NCBI GenBank assembly: GCA_013151415.1
Contig: JAADII010000144.1
Coordinates: 1-64,000 of the forward strand
Direction of reading: 5' to 3'
DNA: 64,000 nucleotides
Origin: Chloroflexota bacterium
GTDB lineage: Bacteria > Chloroflexota > Anaerolineae > J102
Part shown: positions 1 to 7,880 of the stretch, piece after piece
Layout of the letters: each line of letters begins with the position of its first letter
How positions within the stretch are numbered: position 1 is the stretch's first letter
Program-made: the position numbers and the translations under genes
Notes under the pieces: generated by a model
Database searches by the model: none
What the model was told of the DNA's origin: nothing
The model's input: the letters and a program-made list of their open reading frames with translations, nothing else

Positions 1-1
1 C

Positions 2-1543
2 GCGTTGCGCGCCTGGCAAGCCAGCCAGGGTTTCGGCCCTACGCTGGATGCGGGCGCGCCCTTGCTCTTTAGCCTGGAAACCCTCACATTCTTCCTGGCC
101 GGCGCGAGCGAAGCCGCGGCGCGTTTCTGGCCATATCTGGCTTCGGTGGCCGCGTTGCCGGCCTGGATCGCCTGGCGGCGTTATTTCAAGCGCGACGCGT
201 TGCTCCTGGCCGCGGCGCTGCTCACGTTTTCGCCCCTGTTCAATGCATTCGCCCGTCGCGGCGACTCGACCGCTTTTGCGCTGCTGGCCCTCATCCTGGC
301 CCTGGCCGGGTGGTGGCGGGTGCGCGAGGGCGAGAAAAGCGGTTGGGTCTGGATGGCCGTCGGCCTGGGCGTCATGTTCATCGCCGGAGCGACCGGCCCT
401 TCAGCCCTCATCGCCCTGCTTCTGGTCATGGCGCTCACCCGGAGCGACGGAGAGCGACCATCCATCGCTCTCAACCATTTCCTCATCTTCCTCACCGTGG
501 TTTTGGTGGGTGGGACGGCCTTCTTCACCCGGTTGGACGCGTTGGGCCTGGCCGCCTTGAACTGGAGCGACTGGCTGGCCGCGTTCACCATCTCGCCTGC
601 GGCCTGGTCGTGGGGCGCGATTCGACTTTTCACCGACGAAGCCCTGATCATGCCGGTGGGGCTGGTCGCCGCAATCTGGCTGTGGCGACGCCCTGGCCTT
701 GAACGCGGTTTGGCCCTGGCCGGACTCATCCTTGCGTTGGTCGCGGTTTTGCAGGGCCCATACGCCGCGGGAACGCGCGCGGTGGCTGCATTGCTTCTGG
801 CGTTGCCAGCAGCCATGTTGATCTTGCATCTCGCTCGCTCGGTCGACTTGTCTCTACCCGAGGCTCTGCTCTATGGCTTCACGCTTCAGGCCATTGTCAT
901 TATTGCGGGATTGGCCTTGGTGGGTTATGCGCGTCATGGCGATCAGGCCAATCTCATTTTGTTGGCCGCGACCCTATCCATGATGTTGTTGCTCAGCATC
1001 ACCTTCGGATTCTTTATGGGCGCGCGGCTCATGTTTCTGATGTCGGCTTGGGTGGTTACGATCACCCTGGCTCTCTACAGTCTGTCCATGGCCTGGGCTA
1101 TGGGCTATGATTACATGCCGCCTCGTTTTCCAGCGCTTTACGAAACCGATACGCGCATCGGCGTTTTCGATTTGGAGCAAGCCGCAGGCGATGTGAGCGA
1201 GCGGGTGAAAGGCGACCGATGGTCTTTGCCCATCACCCTGGTCGAGGGCAGTTCATCAGACGATGTATTGCATTGGCAACTGCGCCGAGCGCCCGAGGTG
1301 AGGCGGGTGATAAGCGTTGGGCCGGAATCGGCCGCTCCGCTTGTGGTCGCGCCGGCCGCATACGATCCCCCGCTCGAAGAGCAATACGCCGGCTCGACCT
1401 TTTATCTTTTCGACGCCTGGGACCCGGTCCAAGGCGACCTTCGCCAAAAGATCGCCTGGTTGCTATTCCGCACCGCGCCCTGGGACATCCCCACCGAAAA
1501 CGAGGTCCTTTGGGTCGATGTGACGACATTGGTTCCCGAATAG
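2..1543 (+). CDS. Partial GT-C (GT39-like) integral membrane protein, 5' end outside window
   Basis: The reading frame is open from the first base, so the N-terminus lies outside the window. About 375 residues of alternating hydrophobic segments (roughly ten membrane spans) are followed by a soluble C-terminal tail of about 135 residues rich in acidic and Trp residues. This is the layout of GT-C glycosyltransferases of the PMT/GT39 type, which move sugars from lipid-linked donors on the outer face of the membrane. The catalytic acidic loop expected near the N-terminus is not visible because of truncation. The next gene is a second GT-C protein in the same direction, which supports a shared role in envelope glycosylation. 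The exact family and substrate cannot be called. Confidence 0.7.
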   Translation, partial: ALRAWQASQGFGPTLDAGAPLLFSLETLTFFLAGASEAAARFWPYLASVAALPAWIAWRRYFKRDALLLAAALLTFSPLFNAFARRGDSTAFALLALILALAGWWRVREGEKSGWVWMAVGLGVMFIAGATGPSALIALLLVMALTRSDGERPSIALNHFLIFLTVVLVGGTAFFTRLDALGLAALNWSDWLAAFTISPAAWSWGAIRLFTDEALIMPVGLVAAIWLWRRPGLERGLALAGLILALVAVLQGPYAAGTRAVAALLLALPAAMLILHLARSVDLSLPEALLYGFTLQAIVIIAGLALVGYARHGDQANLILLAATLSMMLLLSITFGFFMGARLMFLMSAWVVTITLALYSLSMAWAMGYDYMPPRFPALYETDTRIGVFDLEQAAGDVSERVKGDRWSLPITLVEGSSSDDVLHWQLRRAPEVRRVISVGPESAAPLVVAPAAYDPPLEEQYAGSTFYLFDAWDPVQGDLRQKIAWLLFRTAPWDIPTENEVLWVDVTTLVPE

Positions 1544-1611
1544 GGCGTATCGCGCATCTTCATTCGTTTCCAAATCCCGCGTCGTCTCCCCGTCAGGCGT
1601 TGACGTTTTTC

Positions 1612-1681
1612 GACACGAATTGACATGAATTTTACGAAGAAAAAGGCAAAGAAATTCGTGTTCATTCGCTCAATTCGTGTC
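1612..1681. repeat. Inverted word array (ATTCGTGT type)
   Basis: GACACGAATTGA at 1612-1623 is the exact reverse complement of TCAATTCGTGTC at 1670-1681. Inside this pair, a second imperfect copy of the same word (ACATGAATTT on the left, AAATTCGTGTTC on the right) extends the stem. The array is made of one short word repeated with point changes and then inverted. It lies between the two GT-C genes and ends about 125 bases before the next start. It is one of several such arrays in the window, each with a different word. Confidence 0.75.
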
Positions 1682-1805
1682 TGCTTTTTGTCCGCGCAAA
1701 AGGATCAACGCTCAAGAACTTCCCTATTTTCCCCTGCGCGCTCCGCCTCTCAGCATTTGAACCTTTCTCAAAGAATCCAATCCTTGCTCTTTGCTCAATC
1801 CCATT

Positions 1806-4800
1806 ATGACAACCACGCCAACTCCATCCGAACGTTCTTTCCTCGATAGTCCTGCGTTGTTGACCCTACGCTTGAATTGGGAAAAGATCGCCTGGATCGC
1901 TCTGCTGTTGGTGGCTTTTTTGCTGCGCGTTTATGATGTGGGCGCGCGCACCATGAGCCATGATGAAAGTCTGCACACGACCTACAGCTACAATCTTTAC
2001 AACGGCACGGGCTTCCAGCATGATCCTCTTATGCATGGCCCGCTTCTCTTCCATTTCACCGCGGCGAGCTATTTCATTTTTGGGCCTAGCGATTTTTCGG
2101 CTCGTTTTCCGGTTGTATTGCTTGGTGTGGGCGTGGTGGCGCTCATGTGGTTTGTGCGCCCCTGGCTCGGTAAGATAGGCGCTTTTTTGGCGGCGGCGTT
2201 GATGACTTTTTCGCCTACGCTTATCTTTCATAGTCGTTACATTCGTCATGACCTATACGCTATTTTCTTTGCCGTCGCGGTCATCATTCTGCTGTTTCGT
2301 TATTTGCAAGAGGGTCGAGAGAAGCTGTTGCTATGGATGGCTGTGGCCTTGGGTTTTCTTTACACCACAAAAGAGGTCTCCTATATTTATGTGATCATCA
2401 TTTCCGGCTTTTTTGTGGTGTGGGTGGCCATGCGGCTCTTGCGTGAACGCTGGGAAAACAACGGACTGCGGTGGCCTTTCTTTGGTTTGCTCGCCTTGGG
2501 CGCGATCCTGGCCGTTTATCCCATGAACGAGGCGCTGAAAGCCCCGGCCGGGCAGCTGGTGGTGAGTCAGCGCCTGGGCGGCATGGTCATGTGGCCCATG
2601 TTGCTTTTGGGGTTCGCCCTCGTTTTTGCAGCGCTTTTCTTGCTCTGGCGCGGATATGGGGGCGAAAGACTGCGCGCCATACGCGAAATGGATGTGCTCG
2701 TATGGCTGATTACGCTGTCCGCCCCCTTATTCGCCGCTTTTCCCATCAAGATTTTCGGCGGCACGCCCGACAACGTGAATATTACCGGCAATATTTTGCA
2801 ACAGCCAACCGTGCTGTTGGCCGCGGCCGTCTTTTTCAGCATGTTGATCATCTTTACATGGTTGGGCTTTTTCTGGTCACGCGAACGTTACCTGGTGGCG
2901 CTCGGGCTTTACTACGCGGTGATGCTTCTCTTTTTCACCACCTTCTTCACCAACGGCAACGGGGTGGCCACCGGCCTTATTGGCAGTATGGGCTATTGGT
3001 TGGCCCAACAGGAGGTCGCACGCGGGGGACAGCCCTGGTTCTACTACTTCATGCTCGTTCCCCTCTATGAATTCTTGCCCTTACTGCTTAGTCTCTTGGG
3101 CGCCATTGTCGTATTGTGGCGCGCGTTGCGCGGTCGGCCGGTCGATCCCACAGGCGATGACGAGGCCGCGGCCCCAGCCTTTCGCGCGGAATGGCTTCTG
3201 TTCCTGATATGGTGGACAGCCCTCACCTGGGCCGCGTACACCTGGGCCGGAGAGAAAATGCCCTGGCTGGCCACCCATTTCGCGGTTCCCATGAGCATTT
3301 TGGGCGGCTGGTATCTGGCCGAGCGACTCAAACTTATCGACTGGGCCAGGGCGCGCGCATTGGGCGGCTGGTGGTTCGTGTTGGGTTTGCCTCTTTGGCT
3401 CCTCACCCTCATCGCGTTTTTGCGCCTGCGACCGTTCGGCGGCAGCGATCTCAATTCCCTCAGCCAGACTATGGCCTGGATCGCCAGTCTGGCTCTCCTG
3501 GTGGGCTTGGGTTACGCATTGGTGCGCAAGGGCCTGCAGTTGGGTGGTGATCTCAGTCGCCGGTTGGCCTTCCTGAGCCTTATGCTCATTCTCACAATCA
3601 TGTCGCTGCGCACAGCTTTGCTCTACAACTACGTCAACTACGATTACGCCATCGAACCCATGGTCTACGCGCATGGCACGCCCGACATCAAGATCGTGGT
3701 CGATGAACTGCACGAAATCTCGCGACGCACTGTGGGCGAGGGGCAGCTGGCGTTCGCCTATGATAATGAGACCACCTGGCCGTTCGAGTGGTATTTCCGC
3801 GACTTTCCCAACAAGAAATTTTTTGGCGGTTCGCCTTCGCGCGAATATTTGAAAGATGCGCCCGTGGTGTTGGTTGGCACCGAGAACGAGGACAAAGTGC
3901 GGCCCTTCCTGGGCAAGGATTACTATCGCATCGTCTACCGTCAGATATGGTGGCCCAAAGAGACCTACAAACAACTGATCGACGGCGCAGTTCAGCCTGA
4001 CGGCTCGGTGCTCAAGGGCTTGCCCTTGCTGGTCAAATGGCTGACCACGCCCGAAGACCGCCAGGCGCTCATTGATGTCATTTTGTATCGTCGCTATAAA
4101 CAACCGTTGGCCGACTGGGATCCCTCGGATCGTTTTATTATGTTTATCCGCAAGGATATTGCCGCACAAGTGTGGAACCTGGGCGCCGCGCCCGCGCCCA
4201 TCGCCGAGACGCTCGTGGATCCCTTCGCTGGCAAGGAAATGCTTCAGCCCGCCACTCAGATCATCGGCGGCGTTGCAGGACCCGGAGCAGGACAGTTGCA
4301 GCAGCCGCGCAACATGGCGGTCGGGCCGGATGGCCGCATCTATGTGGCCGATAGCGGCAACCATCGCATCCAGGTCTTCAACCCCGATGGCAGCTACGCG
4401 CTGGATTGGGGCGGTTTTGGCGCGGAGCCAGGTCAGTTCAACGAACCCTGGGGCATTGCCGTGAGCGAAGACGGCCGCGTCTATGTGGCCGACACCTGGA
4501 ACCACCGCATTCAGGTCTTCGATTCCGAGGGCAATTTCATCACTCAATGGGGCGCGTTCGTGTCCACCGACGGCCAGCTTGGCGAGATGGGCGTGTTCTG
4601 GGGCCCGCGCGCGGTGGCCTTCGACAACGAGGGCAACCTGTTGGTGACCGATACAGGCAACAAGCGCGTGCAGGTCTTCGATCCCGACGGCGTCCCCATC
4701 ACCCAATTTGGCGGCGCTGGCGTGGATACAGGCTTCTTCGATGAACCGGTGGGTCTCGCGGTCGGGCCGGATGGTAGCATCTATGTGGCCGACACCTGGA

Positions 4801-5117
4801 ACCAACGCGTTCAGAAGTTCAACGCCCAATACCAGTTCGTGAAAGAATGGCCCGTCCCCGGCTGGGAGAGCGAGGGCATCTTCGACAAGCCCTACATCGC
4901 GGTGGATGAGAACAACGTGGTCTACGCGTCCGATCCCACCAGTTGGCGCATCCTGGTGTGGGATAGCGAGGGCGTCGCCAAGGCCGCGCTGGGCCAATAC
5001 GGCGCGGGTCTCACCGATTTCGCGCTTCCCAACGGCGTCAGCATCGCGCCCGACGGCTCGCTTTGGGTCGCAGATGCAGACAACAACCGCATCATGCGCT
5101 TCGAGCCGATTCGATAG
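1806..5117 (+). CDS. GT-C glycosyltransferase (Agl23-like) fused to a C-terminal NHL beta-propeller
   Basis: 1103 residues from ATG 1806; a TTG at 1791 would add five residues. Residues about 20-630 hold many membrane spans. A first-loop acidic pair (Asp53-Glu54 in SHDESLHTTY) sits where GT-C enzymes place the catalytic residue. A soluble stretch around 630-810 with WPFEWYF and QIWWP motifs is typical of the Agl23-like (TIGR03663) proteins, which transfer or present lipid-linked sugars. Residues about 818-1103 form six NHL repeats (pattern P-x-x-x-A-V-x-x-D-G-x-x-Y-V-A-D-x-x-N-x-R-I-Q), enough for one six-bladed propeller, probably extracytoplasmic. The propeller may bind protein or glycan. 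It follows another GT-C gene. The family call for the first domain is confident; the substrate is unknown. Confidence 0.85.
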   Translation: MTTTPTPSERSFLDSPALLTLRLNWEKIAWIALLLVAFLLRVYDVGARTMSHDESLHTTYSYNLYNGTGFQHDPLMHGPLLFHFTAASYFIFGPSDFSARFPVVLLGVGVVALMWFVRPWLGKIGAFLAAALMTFSPTLIFHSRYIRHDLYAIFFAVAVIILLFRYLQEGREKLLLWMAVALGFLYTTKEVSYIYVIIISGFFVVWVAMRLLRERWENNGLRWPFFGLLALGAILAVYPMNEALKAPAGQLVVSQRLGGMVMWPMLLLGFALVFAALFLLWRGYGGERLRAIREMDVLVWLITLSAPLFAAFPIKIFGGTPDNVNITGNILQQPTVLLAAAVFFSMLIIFTWLGFFWSRERYLVALGLYYAVMLLFFTTFFTNGNGVATGLIGSMGYWLAQQEVARGGQPWFYYFMLVPLYEFLPLLLSLLGAIVVLWRALRGRPVDPTGDDEAAAPAFRAEWLLFLIWWTALTWAAYTWAGEKMPWLATHFAVPMSILGGWYLAERLKLIDWARARALGGWWFVLGLPLWLLTLIAFLRLRPFGGSDLNSLSQTMAWIASLALLVGLGYALVRKGLQLGGDLSRRLAFLSLMLILTIMSLRTALLYNYVNYDYAIEPMVYAHGTPDIKIVVDELHEISRRTVGEGQLAFAYDNETTWPFEWYFRDFPNKKFFGGSPSREYLKDAPVVLVGTENEDKVRPFLGKDYYRIVYRQIWWPKETYKQLIDGAVQPDGSVLKGLPLLVKWLTTPEDRQALIDVILYRRYKQPLADWDPSDRFIMFIRKDIAAQVWNLGAAPAPIAETLVDPFAGKEMLQPATQIIGGVAGPGAGQLQQPRNMAVGPDGRIYVADSGNHRIQVFNPDGSYALDWGGFGAEPGQFNEPWGIAVSEDGRVYVADTWNHRIQVFDSEGNFITQWGAFVSTDGQLGEMGVFWGPRAVAFDNEGNLLVTDTGNKRVQVFDPDGVPITQFGGAGVDTGFFDEPVGLAVGPDGSIYVADTWNQRVQKFNAQYQFVKEWPVPGWESEGIFDKPYIAVDENNVVYASDPTSWRILVWDSEGVAKAALGQYGAGLTDFALPNGVSIAPDGSLWVADADNNRIMRFEPIR

Positions 5118-5233
5118 CGTTGGTTCTACGACATGAATATCGGATGATAGGACGATATAGGGTCTCCTCGCGCCCCATTGTTTTCCCCGACTCGGCTGTG
5201 TTACAATCGGACGCGTCATAAGAGGAATTCATC

Positions 5234-6109
5234 GTGGACTACGACATCGCCATCAAAGAGATGCTGCGTCTATGCAGCCGTGAAATTTTGCGACGATGGC
5301 TGAACATTCCCGTCAGCGAAAGTGCGCTCATAGAAGACTTGCCGCAGGAAACCACTTCTCTCCGTCGCAGCGATTTTCCTCTGCATGTGATCACCGAGGA
5401 CGGTCGTGAGATGCTCGTCCTCATCGAGATTCAGACGCGGTGGGATCCCGACCTCCCGCCGCGAATGCTCGAATATCGCTATCGACACAAGCTCAGGTTT
5501 GGCAACCGGAACGCGCCCATCTTTTCAGCGGCTATCGTGCTGACGCCGTCGCCGGGAGTCACCGACTACTACCAAGATGAACAGGTGCGCTTCCATTATC
5601 ATCTCATTCCGGTCTACGAGATGAACGCGGCCGAAGTGGTGCAGGATGGCATTACCTGTATGGCGCCATTCGTTCCCGTTATGCGCGATGGCGAGAAATG
5701 GTTCCGTCAAGCGGACGAACTGATCGAGAAAAGCGATTTGTCCAACATGACCAAGGCCGATATGTACACGGCCATGGGCATCATTTCAGGATTGACATCG
5801 AGGCGCCTGTTACAACAGTTACTCCAGCGGAGGCATGAAATCATGATCGAGTCTGCGTTTTTCGAAGTGCTTCGAGAGGAGATCGAAAAGGAAGTCAAAG
5901 AAGAGGCGTGGCAACAAGGTTTGCAGCAGGGTTTGCGCTCAGGCTATCTTGATGCCATTGCATTGGGATTAGATCTGCGATTTGGCGCAGAGGGGTTGAA
6001 ACTTTTACCGGAAATCGAGGCGATTGCGGACGTAAGCACACTGCGCGCCATCCGAGAAGCGCTGCACAGTGTGGAATCACCCGAAGAACTGCGCACCATT
6101 TATCAATAG
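5234..6109 (+). CDS. Rpn-family PD-(D/E)XK nuclease / transposase-like protein
   Basis: 291 residues from GTG 5234, with AGAGGA at 5221-5226 as ribosome binding site. The N-terminal half has the Rpn/PDDEXK arrangement: D47 (RRSDFPLHV), then E65-x-Q67 (VLIEIQTRW), which replaces the usual E-x-K. It is followed by the conserved RMLEYRYRHKL helix. The C-terminus has a Gln/Glu-rich coiled stretch (EEIEKEVKEEAWQQG) and a short DUF4351-like helical tail. E. coli Rpn proteins are recombination-promoting DNases. In Chloroflexota and cyanobacteria such genes are often numerous and mobile. It stands alone, with no partner gene. Cellular role unknown. Confidence 0.8.
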   Translation: MDYDIAIKEMLRLCSREILRRWLNIPVSESALIEDLPQETTSLRRSDFPLHVITEDGREMLVLIEIQTRWDPDLPPRMLEYRYRHKLRFGNRNAPIFSAAIVLTPSPGVTDYYQDEQVRFHYHLIPVYEMNAAEVVQDGITCMAPFVPVMRDGEKWFRQADELIEKSDLSNMTKADMYTAMGIISGLTSRRLLQQLLQRRHEIMIESAFFEVLREEIEKEVKEEAWQQGLQQGLRSGYLDAIALGLDLRFGAEGLKLLPEIEAIADVSTLRAIREALHSVESPEELRTIYQ

Positions 6110-6157
6110 AAGCATACGCCCTTCTTTCCTGAAACTCATTCCGGTCATCACCTCACC

Positions 6158-6913
6158 ATGTTCCCCACCATTCAAATCGGCCCCATCGCTTTGCCAACCG
6201 GCCCCTTACTGCTCATCCTGGGATTCTGGGTGGGTTTGTGGGTGGCTGCGAAAGTGGGCGAACGCCGCGGCATCGATCCCGATCATCTTTACAACGCCGG
6301 CTTTTATGCGGCCGTCGCTGCCATCATCGCCGGTCGCTTGGGTCATGTCATTCGCTACTTCCCGGCCTATCGCGGGGATCCCCTCAGCGTGCTCAACCCC
6401 AACCTGAGCGCGTTTTTGCCACTGGCCGCGGTGTTGGCCGCGCTGGCGGTTCTGGCCTGGTATCAGCGCCGTTATCAAATTCCCATTCCCGCGTTGCTGG
6501 ACGCGCTGGCCCTGGGCGCGCTCGCGCTTCTGGCCTCTCTGGCTCTGGCCGATTTTCTCAACGCCCGCAACTTCGGCAGTCCCACGCTCATGCCCTGGGC
6601 CGTGACGCAGTGGAGCGTGGCCCGGCATCCGGTGCAACTTTATGAGCTTTTGGGCATTCTCATCGTGTTGGGCCTTCTCTGGGCGCGGCTCGAAGCATTT
6701 CGACCGGGACGGACCGCGCTGGTCGCATTGGGCGGCTATGCCGCGGTGCGACTCATCGTGGACGCGTTCCGCGACCAACCTCAGACCATTGGCGATGGCT
6801 TTCGCCTGAGCCAGGTCATCGCCCTCATCGTCTTGCTCATCGTATTGCTGGCTTTCTATCAAATGCAAGTGCAAGCTGAGCGTTCGGAGGAGAATGCTTC
6901 CGCGTCATCATAA
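6158..6913 (+). CDS. Degenerate prolipoprotein diacylglyceryl transferase-like membrane protein
   Basis: 251 residues with about seven hydrophobic spans. Lgt landmarks that remain are the N-terminal IGPIALPTGPLLLILGF segment, GRLGHV (59-64), HPVQLYE (157-163) and VRLIVDAFRDQP around R198. Lgt attaches diacylglycerol to the lipobox cysteine of prolipoproteins in the inner membrane. The segment aligned with the signature G-R-x-G-N-F reads ALADFLNARNFG, without its arginine, and the HGG segment is replaced by a Leu/Ala-rich stretch. Both regions hold residues needed for activity in E. coli Lgt. I therefore expect loss of activity or a changed substrate. The start is ATG 6158; the gene stands alone between the Rpn gene and a repeat module. 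Confidence 0.7.
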   Translation: MFPTIQIGPIALPTGPLLLILGFWVGLWVAAKVGERRGIDPDHLYNAGFYAAVAAIIAGRLGHVIRYFPAYRGDPLSVLNPNLSAFLPLAAVLAALAVLAWYQRRYQIPIPALLDALALGALALLASLALADFLNARNFGSPTLMPWAVTQWSVARHPVQLYELLGILIVLGLLWARLEAFRPGRTALVALGGYAAVRLIVDAFRDQPQTIGDGFRLSQVIALIVLLIVLLAFYQMQVQAERSEENASASS

Positions 6914-6915
6914 TT

Positions 6916-7103
6916 GATTGCTTTGTAAATAGCGTCCAAAGTTCGAGGTTGGTCGGACAGGTCATGTCGTGATGAGCGGCCAGACCAACATAGACCAAAA
7001 GGTCCACCGTCTATCTTGGTCTACTTTGGTCTACGTTGGTCAGCGCAAGCGATTTTCATGCGTATCGGAGCGGGCAAGCCCGCGGTCGGACTGCTTTGCA
7101 AAA
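6916..7103 (-). repeat. Modular intergenic element A (GACCAACGTAGACC word)
   Basis: Read on the minus strand, it opens with TTTTGCAAAGCAGTCC (7103-7088). It then has a GGGCTTGCCC hairpin, a 41-base block (7059-7019), word copies of the GACCAACGTAGACC type, their inverted copies, and finally GACGCTATTTACAAAGC. The 41-base block matches element B (12034-12074) at 40 of 41 positions by my alignment. It fills the gap between the convergent Lgt-like and nuclease-Tudor genes. Confidence 0.75.
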
Positions 7104-7142
7104 TCCAATCGCATAGTCTCAATATCGACTCGCGTGCCCGCG

Positions 7143-7880
7143 CTACACCCGGCGCAGCTTGTCCGCGACCAGCGAGCCGAGAAAGCGGCGCTCGCCCGCA
7201 GTGACAAAGTGAATGGTCAACTGCACATCACCATCGCTCGGGTCCACGGCTACGATCTGGCCGCGGCCAAAGCGCTCATGCTCGATCCATTGCCCCTCTT
7301 TGAACGTACGGAGGGGCTTTTTGCGCCCGCCGTTGGGTTCGGGGCGGGGTTTCTGTATCTCGGCCAGGATGCGCGCCTCGCGATCGCGCCACAGCTCCGC
7401 ATACGCGGCCAGGTCTTCGGGCCGCTTCACCTTGCGGCGAATGTCGTTGAGTCGCGTCCGCGCCTGCGAAAGCCGCTCCATCAGCTCGCCCCTGTTGCGC
7501 ATCGAACGACTACGAGCCACGCGACGCGATGCATCGTTTAGGGCGTAACCCAAAGCCTTGAACTGCTCCGATGGATACGCGTCGAGAGGTGAGATCAGCA
7601 CCAGATTCACGTTGTTCAGCCGGCAAAGCTCTTTGCGCACCTCGTCGCGAGCCGCGTCCTCCAGCTCTTGCCAGTCGTCCTTGCGTCGCATCCCGCGCGC
7701 CTGCAAGCCGGCGAAGCGCACGGCCAGCCCGATCTCGGGGTAGAGAAAATCCAGCTTCAGACGCCGTTTCGTGGCCGGATTGATCAGCCATGTGGGCGAG
7801 GCGTCGCGCTGGGCCTCGAAGCCCTCGAACACGCGCTCCAGAATCTCGCGCCATCCCATCACATAGAGCGCCGCGCTCAT
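7143..7880 (-). CDS. PD-(D/E)XK nuclease-like protein with C-terminal PcrA/Tudor-like domain
   Basis: 245 residues. The N-terminal 110 residues resemble endonuclease-fold proteins (KRRLKLDFLYPEIGLAVRF, D44 and E49, then a helix and VNLVLISPLDAYP). The position that is normally acidic (LAIEYDG in relatives) reads AVRFAG (R55-F-A57), so the active site looks broken. The middle is a charged helical linker. Residues about 190-245 (GQWIEHERFGRGQIVAVDP, RRFLGSLVADKLRRV) match the small beta-barrel found at the C-terminus of PcrA/UvrD helicases, which binds RNA polymerase. The ATG overlaps the stop of the upstream moeA-PBP gene (ATGA), so the two are probably translated together. The functional link to molybdenum cofactor is unclear. 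Confidence 0.6.
   Translation of the reverse strand: MSAALYVMGWREILERVFEGFEAQRDASPTWLINPATKRRLKLDFLYPEIGLAVRFAGLQARGMRRKDDWQELEDAARDEVRKELCRLNNVNLVLISPLDAYPSEQFKALGYALNDASRRVARSRSMRNRGELMERLSQARTRLNDIRRKVKRPEDLAAYAELWRDREARILAEIQKPRPEPNGGRKKPLRTFKEGQWIEHERFGRGQIVAVDPSDGDVQLTIHFVTAGERRFLGSLVADKLRRV

Noticed and set aside
3081-5219. Minus-strand open frame of 712 codons opposite the NHL region
   Set aside because: It is the antisense of regular NHL repeat codons; the translation is low in hydrophobic order and matches no fold, while the plus frame has clear domains.
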